Shown: positions 15,685 to 23,789 of the stretch, piece by piece
How positions within the stretch are numbered: the stretch's first letter is position 1
Layout of the letters: each line of letters begins with the position of its first letter
NCBI GenBank assembly: GCA_022768065.1
Contig: JALELS010000001.1
Location: forward strand, 1 to 36,045
Length of the DNA: 36,045 nucleotides
From: Ruminococcus sp.
GTDB taxonomy: Bacteria > Bacillota > Clostridia > Oscillospirales > Acutalibacteraceae
Direction of reading: 5' to 3'
Notes under the pieces: generated by a model
The model's database searches: none
Told to the model about the DNA's origin: nothing
Seen by the model: only the letters and a program-made list of their open reading frames with translations
Position numbers and translations under genes: made by a program

Positions 15685-16905
15685 TTAAGATTCGTCCGCG
15701 CCTGCCGAAGAGGTTAAGAGCGAATTTGCCTTTTGATACTGCTCATCCTCGGAGTGAGGTAAAAGCGCCAGACGGTTCTTTTTCTGTGACGACAGCTCCA
15801 CAAGATAATCCGGAGTTAATCCCACACCGTTATACACATCGCTTGTATACGGTTTTATCTCTGCCACGGTGAGCTTTACCGCTCCGCCGTCGCTCAGCTG
15901 ATAAACCCTTTGCATGGTTCCGTTGCCCTTTGTTGCAGTACCTATGAGCTTTGCTTTGCCGAAATCACGCATATCACAGGCGAAAAGCTCGGCAGGTCCC
16001 GAAGTATCACTGTCTACAAGTATCATCATAGGCACGTTTATACTGTCGGCGTCCGATGTAAAGGTCTCTATGGTTTCGCCGTTTTTATCAACAGCGGTAG
16101 CGAGTGCTTTTGTACCGTCGCTTGCCACGGGAACGAGCACATCAAGCGCGTCTGCCGCATACTCAACGGTTCCGTTTGAGACCTCACGCAAATCTATAAT
16201 AATACCGCCGACTCCCTGCTTTATAAGCGTGTTGACGGCATTTTTGAGCTGAGACGCGGTGGTGGAATAAAAATCCGTTATCTTAACGTAGCCGACCTCG
16301 CCCACAGTCTCGTAATAAACAGTCTGCGCGGTGTAGCCCTTTACCATATTTGCGGCAACGAGATTGCCGTCATGGATAAACGCAACATTTACCGACGAGA
16401 GCTTTTCGCCCTCAAGCTTTTTTACAAGCTCTTTATAATTATAAACCGTAACTTCTTCCTCATCTATGGTAACTATGCGGTCGCCCTTTGACATATTGTT
16501 AAGCGCCGCCGGAGAACCGTCGGAAACCTCTGCCGCGTAAAGGCACATATCGTCCTCATTAAACGCCGTAATTACGCCGACGCCCATTTTCTGACCGTTC
16601 ATCTCGTTTTTATATACGTCATACTCGGACGCGGTCATATAATAGCTGTAACTGTCGCCTACGCCGTTTGCAAAGCCCTCTGCCATATCCGCGTTTAAAA
16701 GCGTTTCGTTAATCTCACCGTAGTAATTTGTGCGGATAACGTCGTCTATCTCCGCTAAGAGCGAATAAGTCTGCGAACGCTTCGGGAGATCTTTGATTAT
16801 TGAATTGTACATTTTCATTGACACAGCCATAGTACCTGCCACGGAGCCGGCTATGGCCACGAATATCAATGCGAGCGCAAGGCCCAATGATATTTTTCTG
16901 TTCAA
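15685..16905 (-). CDS. S41-family (CtpA/Tsp-like) PDZ protein, probably catalytically dead
   Basis: A 406-residue exported or anchored protein: membrane segment at about 6-30, PDZ domain at about 103-180, then the S41 fold. The fold is clear (GEVGYVKITDFYSTTASQL, GVGGIIIDLR, AELFACDMRDFGKAKLIGTATKGNG). Aligned with E. coli Tsp, the catalytic Ser430 falls on Gly303 and the catalytic Lys455 on Asn328; Asp441 is kept as Asp314. Ser302 and Lys326 lie one and two residues away, so either the dyad is displaced or the enzyme is inactive. The TTG start is supported by AGAGAGG six bases upstream. It sits 28 bases after the second LytM gene. Likely role: a scaffold, or an unusual protease, acting on the division hydrolases. 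Confidence 0.88.
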   Translation of the reverse strand: MNRKISLGLALALIFVAIAGSVAGTMAVSMKMYNSIIKDLPKRSQTYSLLAEIDDVIRTNYYGEINETLLNADMAEGFANGVGDSYSYYMTASEYDVYKNEMNGQKMGVGVITAFNEDDMCLYAAEVSDGSPAALNNMSKGDRIVTIDEEEVTVYNYKELVKKLEGEKLSSVNVAFIHDGNLVAANMVKGYTAQTVYYETVGEVGYVKITDFYSTTASQLKNAVNTLIKQGVGGIIIDLREVSNGTVEYAADALDVLVPVASDGTKALATAVDKNGETIETFTSDADSINVPMMILVDSDTSGPAELFACDMRDFGKAKLIGTATKGNGTMQRVYQLSDGGAVKLTVAEIKPYTSDVYNGVGLTPDYLVELSSQKKNRLALLPHSEDEQYQKANSLLTSSAGADES

Positions 16906-16932
16906 ACGAACGCCTCTCTTTCGGGGGTTTTA

Positions 16933-18144
16933 TCAAAGACCGATATACGGTTCGGGATTTACGCGGTTCTTATTTACATAGACCTCAAAATGAAGGTGCG
17001 GACCCGAAGAGTTGCCGGTGGAGCCGACCTTGCCTATATACTGACCCTGCGATACGGTTTGACCCGCGCTGACGCCTATACTGCTGAGATGCGCATATCT
17101 TGTCCATACACCGTTGCCGTGGTCTATAAGCACGTTGTTGCCCCAGCTTGAGTGATACGAAGCGGAAATTACCGTACCGCCTGCCGCGGCGTAAACGGGC
17201 TGACCGTTTATATTTGCTCCTGCTATATCAACGCCCTTGTGGCCGTTGTGACCGTAGTGCTGTGAAACGTAATAATTGCATGTGAGCGGGAAACTCATGC
17301 CGCTTGCGAGCACGCCGTTACCGGAAGAACCGGTTGTATTGTCAATCGACTGCGCTTCGAGTTTATCCATCTTTGCCTGATAAGCGTCGTTTTGCGAGTC
17401 GAGACTTGAAATCATTGATTTAAGCGACTTTACCTGCGCTTCAAGGCGCGACTGCTTTGCGTCAAGGGTATCGTAAACGCTCTTGACCTCGGCACGATCC
17501 GACTCTATGGCGGCTTTTTCGCTTACAATGCTCGCCTGCTTTTCCTGCTGCGACTGTTGGTCGGAGGAGAGCTGTTCTTTTGTTTTGTTAAGCTCGTCAA
17601 TTTCCTGCTGAAGTCCTTTGACAAGCTCCGTATCGTGTTTTGAAACACGGCTGATAAGTTCAATCCTTGTTAAAAAGCTCTCGTAATCGCTGGAGCCGAG
17701 AAGCACCTCGAGAGTTGAATTTTCGCCTGCTTTATACGCCGAGCGAAGTCTCTCTTTGAGTACGTCATAGGTTACGTTGATAGCGGCTGTCTGCGTTTCT
17801 ATTTGAATATTTGCGGCGTCTATTTCGGCTTGAAGTCTGTCGATTTCCGCCTGATAGTTGTTGATAATTTCATCCTTTGCCGCTATTTGCTTGTTAAGGT
17901 CGGTTATCTTGGCGTTGTAGACGTCAAGCTGAGCCTGCATATCGGAAATCTGATTGAGCAAATCGTTTACGGACGCCTTATTATCGCTGATTTTATTATT
18001 ATTGGCATTTATTTTGCTTTCAAGCTCGTCTATCTGATCCTGCACGGACGAAGCCGACCCCGAAAACGCCGTAACGGAAAACAGTATCGCCGTTATAAGG
18101 GTCACGGAAATAATGCGTATAAATGCTTTCTTCTGATGCTTCAA
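16933..18144 (-). CDS. Coiled-coil LytM (M23) peptidoglycan hydrolase, second copy
   Basis: A 403-residue EnvC/PcsB-like protein. A signal peptide (to about residue 32) is followed by a long coiled coil rich in Gln, Glu, Asn and Lys (about 33-265), then an M23 domain. The zinc ligands look intact: GHKGVDIAG supplies His and Asp, and PHLHFEVYV supplies the HxH pair. It is therefore probably an active endopeptidase, unlike E. coli EnvC. The start is TTG; AAAGGAG lies about eleven bases upstream. It is a tandem paralogue of the gene at 18188-19567, sharing segments such as RLRAAYMAGENSTLEVLL (here with RSAYKAGE). Position behind ftsEX implies activation by that complex. Confidence 0.9.
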   Translation of the reverse strand: MKHQKKAFIRIISVTLITAILFSVTAFSGSASSVQDQIDELESKINANNNKISDNKASVNDLLNQISDMQAQLDVYNAKITDLNKQIAAKDEIINNYQAEIDRLQAEIDAANIQIETQTAAINVTYDVLKERLRSAYKAGENSTLEVLLGSSDYESFLTRIELISRVSKHDTELVKGLQQEIDELNKTKEQLSSDQQSQQEKQASIVSEKAAIESDRAEVKSVYDTLDAKQSRLEAQVKSLKSMISSLDSQNDAYQAKMDKLEAQSIDNTTGSSGNGVLASGMSFPLTCNYYVSQHYGHNGHKGVDIAGANINGQPVYAAAGGTVISASYHSSWGNNVLIDHGNGVWTRYAHLSSIGVSAGQTVSQGQYIGKVGSTGNSSGPHLHFEVYVNKNRVNPEPYIGL

Positions 18145-18187
18145 AATAAAAAGAACTCCTTTAATACCGGATTTACCCCTTTACAAA

Positions 18188-19567
18188 TTACGGAAGATAC
18201 GGCGCGGGATTTACCCTTGTGCCGTTTATCCAGACCTCAAAATGAAGATGCGCTCCGGCGTGCGGATTTGCCGGCGTCGGCGCGGGACTTACGTTACCCG
18301 TATTGCCGACAAGAGCTATAACCTGCCCCTGCTTTACCGTTTGCCCCTTGCTCACCTTTAATACGCTGCAATGAGCATACCTTGTGCAAACTCCGTTGCC
18401 GTGATCAATAAAGACGTTATTGCCCCAGCTCGAATGATACTCGGCGGAAAGAACCTTACCGTCTGCCGCGGCTCTGATCTCTTTACCGTATGTATTGCCG
18501 GTTGCGCCCTTTGTGGTAAAATCAATACCCTTGTGATTCGGATAGCCGTACCAGCCTGCCGATATGGTTACATTTGAATACTGAAGCGGACAAATCATAC
18601 CTTTCGGAGATACCGTATAACCGCCGTTGCCGCCGGTGTTCCCACCGGTATTTCCGCCGGTGTTTCCGCCGGGTTTCGGTAATTCGCCGGAACCTTGCGA
18701 CGCATTTTTTGCTATTTCGGCAAGCTTTTTATCGTAGCTGTCTTTTTCAGCCTGTATTTTTTTATTCTCGTTTTCCAACTCCTTGGAGCCTGCGCTGAGA
18801 GATGAAATATAAGCATTTCGCTGCGCAACCTGCTTTTCAAGGGTAGACTGCTTAGAATCTACGGTATTATAAAGCGACTGCACCTGTGATTTTGACGAAA
18901 CAATATCAGCCTTTTCGGACTCGACGGCGGTTTGCTTAGCCTTTACTTCCTGCTGATTTGATGACAGGAGCTTTTTTGTATCGTTAAGCTTTGCAATATC
19001 GTCCTGCAAGGATTTCATAAGCTGCCTGTCGTGCTTTGTTGTTTTGCTCAAAAGCTCAAGCCTTGTGAGAAAGCTCTCGTAATCGCTTGCCGTAAGAAGC
19101 ACCTCAAGGGTGGAATTTTCGCCTGCCATATATGCCGCGCGAAGTCTCTCCTTTAAAAGGTCATATGTATCGTTTACTGTCTTCGTTTGAGTTTCTATGC
19201 TCTCGCTTGCCTCGTCTATGCTCTTTTGAAGAGAGTCTATTTCTTTTTGATAGTCGTTTATAACGGCGTTTTTGTCGCCTATCTGACTGTTAAGCTCCGT
19301 TATTTGACTTTGGTACGTGTCAAGCTGTTCCTGCAAAGCGTCTATCTGGTCAGAGGAATAGCCGTTTGACTCTTTGGCGCTGTCGATTTTATTTTGCAAA
19401 TCCTTAATTTTTTGCTCATTCTGCTTTTTCTTTGCCTCGGCAGCCGCGATTTTGTTTTCCAAATCCTCCTTGGAATCCGCCGCGGAAGCAGGCAAAAAAG
19501 ACGCGCAAAAAACGAATATTACCGACAGTAAAAGGCTCAAAGCTCTTTTGAGTCCGCTTTTAGTCAT
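18188..19567 (-). CDS. Coiled-coil LytM (M23) peptidoglycan hydrolase, first copy
   Basis: A 459-residue protein with a signal peptide (to about 30), a coiled coil (about 33-275), a Gly/Asn/Thr linker with repeated GGNT units (about 297-315) and a C-terminal M23 domain. Zinc ligands are present: NHKGIDFTT and AHLHFEVWI. The sequence after the repeat keeps the SSWGNNVFIDHGNG stretch shared with the second copy. Its ATG at 19567 overlaps the ftsX stop by eight bases, and AAGGGAG lies upstream, so the two are translationally linked. In other Firmicutes and in E. coli, FtsX's extracellular loop activates such coiled-coil partners (PcsB, CwlO, EnvC). I infer the same here. Confidence 0.92.
   Translation of the reverse strand: MTKSGLKRALSLLLSVIFVFCASFLPASAADSKEDLENKIAAAEAKKKQNEQKIKDLQNKIDSAKESNGYSSDQIDALQEQLDTYQSQITELNSQIGDKNAVINDYQKEIDSLQKSIDEASESIETQTKTVNDTYDLLKERLRAAYMAGENSTLEVLLTASDYESFLTRLELLSKTTKHDRQLMKSLQDDIAKLNDTKKLLSSNQQEVKAKQTAVESEKADIVSSKSQVQSLYNTVDSKQSTLEKQVAQRNAYISSLSAGSKELENENKKIQAEKDSYDKKLAEIAKNASQGSGELPKPGGNTGGNTGGNTGGNGGYTVSPKGMICPLQYSNVTISAGWYGYPNHKGIDFTTKGATGNTYGKEIRAAADGKVLSAEYHSSWGNNVFIDHGNGVCTRYAHCSVLKVSKGQTVKQGQVIALVGNTGNVSPAPTPANPHAGAHLHFEVWINGTRVNPAPYLP
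18629..18672. repeat. Short in-frame tandem repeat in the LytM linker
   Basis: About three and a half copies of a 12-base unit (minus strand near GGCGGAAACACC) encode the GGNT repeats that link coiled coil and LytM domain. Copy number may vary between strains. Confidence 0.75.
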
Positions 19568-20474
19568 CAGAGACCACGCTCCCTTGCTCTTTCAGGTATT
19601 TACCCATCGAAACAAGACTTCCGAAACCTCCTGTAAACAATCCTATCGCGACAAATACAAGAAGTATCTGCCACCAGTACTCGGTAAACGGCACGAGCTT
19701 AAATCCGAGAAGCGAGAGAGTCTGCGAAAACGCCTTTTCGGCTATCGCATAAAGACCCCACAGAACGCCCAAGGACACTACGCCCGAAATCGTACCGAGT
19801 ATCATACCCTCTATCATAAACGGCCAGCGGATAAACCAGTTGGTAGCGCCGACGGCTTTCATGATGGATATTTCAAGTTTTCTCGAGAACATCGTAATGC
19901 GTATGGTGTTTGCTATAATAAATACCGCAACAAGGAATAACATTACGACAAGACCTATGCTGACTATTGAAACGGCGTGGCGAAGCGACAAAAGCTTGCT
20001 CGCAAGGTCGCTGTTTTCACGCACGGAATCGACTTTGTCTATCTGCTTTATCTGAGAAACGGTATTTTCAAACTGTGACAAATCTTTTACCGTAACCTTG
20101 TACGCATCGGGAAGGGGACTTTCGTCAAAGCCCTCAAACAGAGCCGAGTCGCCGCCCATGCTCTGTATCTGCTTCTGAAAAGCCTCTTCTTTCGGTACAA
20201 ATTCGCAGCTCTCAATATTGCTTATGTTATTAAGAGACGCGCCTATCTGAGCCGTTTCGTCTTCCGTGGCGTCGTCGGCAACATAGACCATTACCACGTT
20301 TTGCGACTGAACGCTGTCAAGAAGAGTATTTATATTGAAGAATATCATTATGCCCGCGCCCATAATTATAAGGCACGCCATAAGTACGGTTACGGAGGCT
20401 ATCGACATAAGGCGGTTAACCCACACATTGCGGAACCCCTCATGCGTAAGATATTTTAAGCTTGTCCCTTTCAC
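19560..20474 (-). CDS. ftsX: Cell division protein FtsX
   Basis: Membrane partner of FtsE. The 304-residue protein has the family layout: an N-terminal helix (about 22-46), a large outer loop (about 47-165) with the VPKEEAFQ stretch, and three further helices near 170-195, 215-240 and 265-290. IRITMFSRKLEISIMKAVGAT precedes the third helix and is a hallmark. The GTG start overlaps the ftsE stop by four bases, and GGAGGTGA lies about seven bases upstream. FtsX passes FtsE's ATP cycle to extracellular hydrolases; its likely partners are the two LytM proteins encoded next. Confidence 0.96.
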   Translation of the reverse strand: MKGTSLKYLTHEGFRNVWVNRLMSIASVTVLMACLIIMGAGIMIFFNINTLLDSVQSQNVVMVYVADDATEDETAQIGASLNNISNIESCEFVPKEEAFQKQIQSMGGDSALFEGFDESPLPDAYKVTVKDLSQFENTVSQIKQIDKVDSVRENSDLASKLLSLRHAVSIVSIGLVVMLFLVAVFIIANTIRITMFSRKLEISIMKAVGATNWFIRWPFMIEGMILGTISGVVSLGVLWGLYAIAEKAFSQTLSLLGFKLVPFTEYWWQILLVFVAIGLFTGGFGSLVSMGKYLKEQGSVVSDD

Positions 20475-21442
20475 TTGTTGTCACCTCCGGTCTTTTTGTC
20501 AATGGCGTCGAGATATTTTGAGTAATCGACGTCATCGTCGGAGGAATCCGAATCCACGCCGTATGTCGCCATAAACTTTTCAAGGTCGGCGTCCGAATTC
20601 GGCTGAACATAAAACGGGCTTATGCTGTCTTCCTTTTGCTTGGCAACACGGTCCTCCACCGTCTCCGAGGAGGCAATGTTCTGAACCGCAGCCGCGGCTG
20701 CCGCCGCTCTTTCCGCATTTGACGCGTCGGAAGCATAGTCTCTTTCGATGGTGGCATAATCGTCGGGGAGCGCCTCGGTGTCTTCGGAATCCGAAACCAC
20801 GGAGCCCTGCTCTATTGTAATAACCCTGTGGTGGAAGTGACGGACGAGGTTGTGCTCGTGAGTTACCATTACCACGGTGGTTCCGTTTGCGTTTATGTGG
20901 TTTAAAAGATCAACTATTTCGTAAGACATTTCGGGGTCGATATTACCCGTAGGCTCGTCCGCAATTATAAGGCCCGCATTGTTTACAAGCGCACGTGCGA
21001 GAGCTACTCTCTGCTGCTCGCCTCCCGACAGCTCCGTCGGCAAATTTCTTGCCTTTGACGCAAGCCCGACAAGGCTGAGTATATAGGGAACGCGTTTTCT
21101 GACTTCCTTTTCCTTGGCGCCGATGCAGCGCATTGCAAATGCGACATTGTCAAACACCGTCATAGTCGGGATAAGTCTGAAATCCTGGAATACTATACCG
21201 AGAGTCCTTCTGAAAAGGGGAATCTCTTTTTTCTTTAAATTATTAAGATGATAACCGTTAATGATAACAGAACCGCTGTTTGGCACCTGCTCGCGCATCA
21301 TTATCTTGAGGAACGTACTCTTGCCTGCTCCCGATGAGCCGACTACGAAGACAAATTCTCCGTCGTTTATCTTGATATTGACATCTTTAAGCGCTTCGGT
21401 TCCGTTGTCGTAAGTTTTTGATACATTTTTAAATTCAATCAC
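20471..21442 (-). CDS. ftsE: Cell division ATP-binding protein FtsE with long C-terminal tail
   Basis: ATPase of the FtsEX complex. Walker A GSSGAGKST is at residues 35-43, with the Q-loop FQDFRL, the signature LSGGEQQR, Walker B GLIIADEP and the H-loop THEH. The ABC core ends near residue 228, the usual FtsE length. A further 95 residues are rich in Asp, Ser and Ala, with an Ala run and an acidic DSDSSDDDVDYSKYLDAIDK end; this looks disordered. The start is GTG with AGAGGT nine bases upstream. The tail may recruit a cytoplasmic division protein; that is inference. Confidence 0.95.
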   Translation of the reverse strand: MIEFKNVSKTYDNGTEALKDVNIKINDGEFVFVVGSSGAGKSTFLKIMMREQVPNSGSVIINGYHLNNLKKKEIPLFRRTLGIVFQDFRLIPTMTVFDNVAFAMRCIGAKEKEVRKRVPYILSLVGLASKARNLPTELSGGEQQRVALARALVNNAGLIIADEPTGNIDPEMSYEIVDLLNHINANGTTVVMVTHEHNLVRHFHHRVITIEQGSVVSDSEDTEALPDDYATIERDYASDASNAERAAAAAAAVQNIASSETVEDRVAKQKEDSISPFYVQPNSDADLEKFMATYGVDSDSSDDDVDYSKYLDAIDKKTGGDNK

Positions 21443-21530
21443 TTAGAACATACCTCTGCTTTTCACAATATTCCCACCGCTGACTCTGCCGTAAATCGAA
21501 AATGCCGACCGACAGAGACACTAAACAACC

Positions 21531-21581
21531 GCTATAAAAATATAGGCGGTAAAATGAGTATAGTCACTCATAATACCGCCT
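21531..21581 (-). terminator. Terminator between the regulator gene and ftsE
   Basis: The hairpin AGGCGGTA...TACCGCCT (16 near-continuous pairs, 21544-21581) is followed by ATATTTTT on the minus strand. It should end the transcript of the 21719-22804 gene. Confidence 0.7.
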
Positions 21582-21584
21582 GTA

Positions 21585-21612
21585 ATTATAACATAAAACG
21601 TCAAGTTTGTAA
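21585..21612 (-). promoter_or_regulatory. Promoter-like site directly upstream of the terminator hairpin
   Basis: The minus strand reads TTACAA, 16 bases, TATAAT. Transcription would start just at the hairpin 21544-21581, so this would either make a very short RNA or act as an ftsE promoter with an attenuator. Confidence 0.45.
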
Positions 21613-21718
21613 CCATTTTGTAATATGGTAAATTATATTCGTGCAGTTTAAACAAAAACTTATATACAAACTTGTATGTCTTGACAAATCGCAGTAGTAT
21701 ACGGCAAATTTACCGTTT

Positions 21719-22804
21719 TTAATACTTAACCGGATTTGAATCGAGATATTTCTTAACCATAAGAGCTACTTTAAATACTATTGCGTCGTCGAACTCACGA
21801 AGGTCAAGGCCTGTGAGCTTTTTAATCTTTTCAAGACGATATACAAGAGTATTTCTGTGTACAAAGAGCTTCCTTGAGGTTTCGGATACGTTGAGGTTGT
21901 TTTCAAAGAACTTCTGAATGGTGAAGAGCGTTTCCTGATCGAGGTTGTCGATAGAGCCGCGCTTGAAAACTTCTTTTAAGAACATATCGCAAAGCGTTGT
22001 GGGAAGCTGATAGATAAGTCTCGCGATACCGAGGTTATCATAGCTGACAATGCTCTTTTCGGTGTCGAACACCTTGCCGACTTCAAGAGAAACCTGAGCC
22101 TCTCTGAAAGAGCGCGCAAGATCTTTTATTCCCTCAACGGTAGTGCCTATACCGACAAGAACATGAGAATAGAACTCCGTTCCGAGACCGTCGGCTATCG
22201 AGCGGGCAAGCTTTTCGAGATCCTTTGTATCGATATTGGGCTTAACTTCTTTAATAAGGGCAATATCGGTCTCGTTAAGGTTTATTACGAAATCCTTGGT
22301 CTTATCCGGGAACAGGTTTTGAATTATATCATAAGCGGAAATATCTATGTGCTCGGTGATTCTGATAAGAATTACGACACGTGACACGTCATTGTTAAAA
22401 TGAAGCTCTCTCGCTTTGAGATAAATATCGCCCGGCAGTATGTTGTCAAGAATTACGTTCTTGATAAAGTTTGCGCGGTCGTATTTTTCGTCATAATACT
22501 GCTTAATGCTTGAAAGGGTTACGGCGAGCATTGAGAGATATTTCATGGCAAGATCGTCGTCGCCCGAAACAAATACGGCATATTCGGGGTGCATACGCGC
22601 ACCGAACGGCTTATAAGAATAGCCGTCTACCGATATAACATCCGAACCGCTGAAAACGGCGGTAACTTCGGTTGAGAGCACCTCCCCTATCTTACCGAGC
22701 TCGCTGCAGGAAATAATGGTACCCGACTCGTCTATAACACCTATAGTACGATCAATGCTGTCGGTAAGCTGATGCACAATACCCTGGAACAATCTGTTCG
22801 ACAT
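21719..22804 (-). CDS. CdaR/PucR-type transcriptional regulator
   Basis: A 361-residue DNA-binding regulator. The N-terminal part resembles a small sensory domain (TIGVIDESGTIISCS), the middle a GGDEF-like CdaR region (VLVGIGTTVEGIKDLARSFREAQVSLEV), and the C-terminus the PucR helix-turn-helix (LNVSETSRKLFVHRNTLVYRLEKIKKLTG). Proteins of this type sense sugar acids, purine catabolites or amino acids; no clue to the effector is visible, and no catabolic gene lies beside it. The start at 22804 is chosen because GGAGG lies nine bases upstream; an ATG 15 bases earlier contains that site. It has its own promoter and terminator. Confidence 0.9.
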   Translation of the reverse strand: MSNRLFQGIVHQLTDSIDRTIGVIDESGTIISCSELGKIGEVLSTEVTAVFSGSDVISVDGYSYKPFGARMHPEYAVFVSGDDDLAMKYLSMLAVTLSSIKQYYDEKYDRANFIKNVILDNILPGDIYLKARELHFNNDVSRVVILIRITEHIDISAYDIIQNLFPDKTKDFVINLNETDIALIKEVKPNIDTKDLEKLARSIADGLGTEFYSHVLVGIGTTVEGIKDLARSFREAQVSLEVGKVFDTEKSIVSYDNLGIARLIYQLPTTLCDMFLKEVFKRGSIDNLDQETLFTIQKFFENNLNVSETSRKLFVHRNTLVYRLEKIKKLTGLDLREFDDAIVFKVALMVKKYLDSNPVKY

Positions 22805-23184
22805 TGATAAAACCTCCATCTATCTTCTTTTTCTCCGGCGAAAACCGCTCTGCCGCACGCCGATAAAAGCCGAAACGACAGTACGAATTCTCCCGTCTGC
22901 ATTTTTATACAATTTCACAATTCATATATTATGTATTTTACACAATCTTTTAAGATTTTGCAAGCTAAAAATTGATATTTTAAAAATTTAGTTTGCATTT
23001 TTCACAAAAATTGTTTTTCATTTTGTAAAATCGGTTAGATAAAGGCTTTTTAATACGCTTTTTTGTCGGTTTTTGCATTGTTGAAAATGACTATGCGCAA
23101 AATGCCGAAGCCGTTGACGTGCCGCCGTTTGATGACACTTTTTTTCGATGTGTCCGTTATTTTGAGTCGATAATAATCGCAGCC
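22805..23184. other. Intergenic region upstream of the CdaR-like gene
   Basis: It contains the promoter at 22935-22963 and a leader of about 125 bases. The remaining A+T-rich part, about 22970-23184, shows no supported gene; open frames there have no ribosome site. Confidence 0.6.
22935..22963 (-). promoter_or_regulatory. Promoter of the CdaR-like gene
   Basis: The minus strand reads TTGCAA, 17 bases, TAAAAT. The spacer contains the palindrome AATCTTAAAAGATT, a possible operator. Confidence 0.75.
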
Positions 23185-23709
23185 TTACCTGCCGGCATTG
23201 CACTTTGAGCAAACGCTGTAACCGTTATTGAGATACGAGGAAAGCTCCGAGGCGGAAATTTCTTTTTTGTTTTCCGAGGATGTCCTTAAAGCATATGAGC
23301 ATGACGGAGAGTGTATTTTTTTGGTATTCACGTTCACTGTATAGGTGCCCTTAGAGGGTTGTGCGTCGGCAGAGCTCTTTTGTGAATTGCCGCCGGCGGA
23401 AGGCGAGGTCGAAGCACGCCCTGCGGCAGAGGAAGCCGCCGCAGTCTCTGTTTCGGCTTTTGCCGTCGTATCTGATTCGCTCTCGGCCTCTGCCGCCTTG
23501 GTCACAAGATAAAATCCGTCTTTTTCGTCTGTGTTTTTCGGCGAATTTTCAGATGACGCAATATTGCCGTATTCCTTCAGCAAAATATGATCCTTATACC
23601 GCAGCACAAGGGACACGGCGGAAAACACCGTACACAAAACGGCGCAAACGGTAATTACGGCTGTCATAATTTTAAACCCGCGTTTTGCGCTTTTCTCTTG
23701 GTTATTCAT
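23185..23709 (-). CDS. Membrane-anchored protein with Ada-type zinc-binding motif
   Basis: A 174-residue protein with one membrane helix (about 15-38), a disordered Ala/Ser/Thr/Glu-rich stretch (about 70-120) and a compact C-terminal motif: NVNTKKIHSPSC, then about 30 residues, then GYSVCSKCNAG. This His/Cys...CxxC pattern is like the Ada-type zinc-binding tail found at the end of ComEC-like and secreted nuclease proteins; here no nuclease domain is attached. The start at 23709 is preferred because GGGGGA lies seven bases upstream, while the ATG at 23715 is too close. It follows the PBP gene by 80 bases. Function unknown; it probably faces the cell surface. Confidence 0.78.
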   Translation of the reverse strand: MNNQEKSAKRGFKIMTAVITVCAVLCTVFSAVSLVLRYKDHILLKEYGNIASSENSPKNTDEKDGFYLVTKAAEAESESDTTAKAETETAAASSAAGRASTSPSAGGNSQKSSADAQPSKGTYTVNVNTKKIHSPSCSYALRTSSENKKEISASELSSYLNNGYSVCSKCNAGR

Positions 23710-23769
23710 ATTCATTCCCCCAATACATTATGGGAAAATGATAACATCACAGAGCCGAAAATAAAGCTT

Positions 23770-23788
23770 TTGTGCCGAATTAGCACAA
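23770..23788 (-). terminator. Possible weak terminator after the PBP gene
   Basis: The six-base stem TTGTGC / GCACAA has a loose tail (AAGCTTTATTTTC) on the minus strand. Probably only partial. Confidence 0.35.
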
Positions 23789-23789
23789 G

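Noticed and set aside
18629-18672. CRISPR-like short repeats
   Set aside because: Contiguous 12-base units inside a coding linker, without spacers; a simple protein repeat.
23018-23212. Minus-strand 64-codon frame after the zinc-motif gene
   Set aside because: Overlaps the end of that gene, Gln/Arg-rich, no ribosome site.
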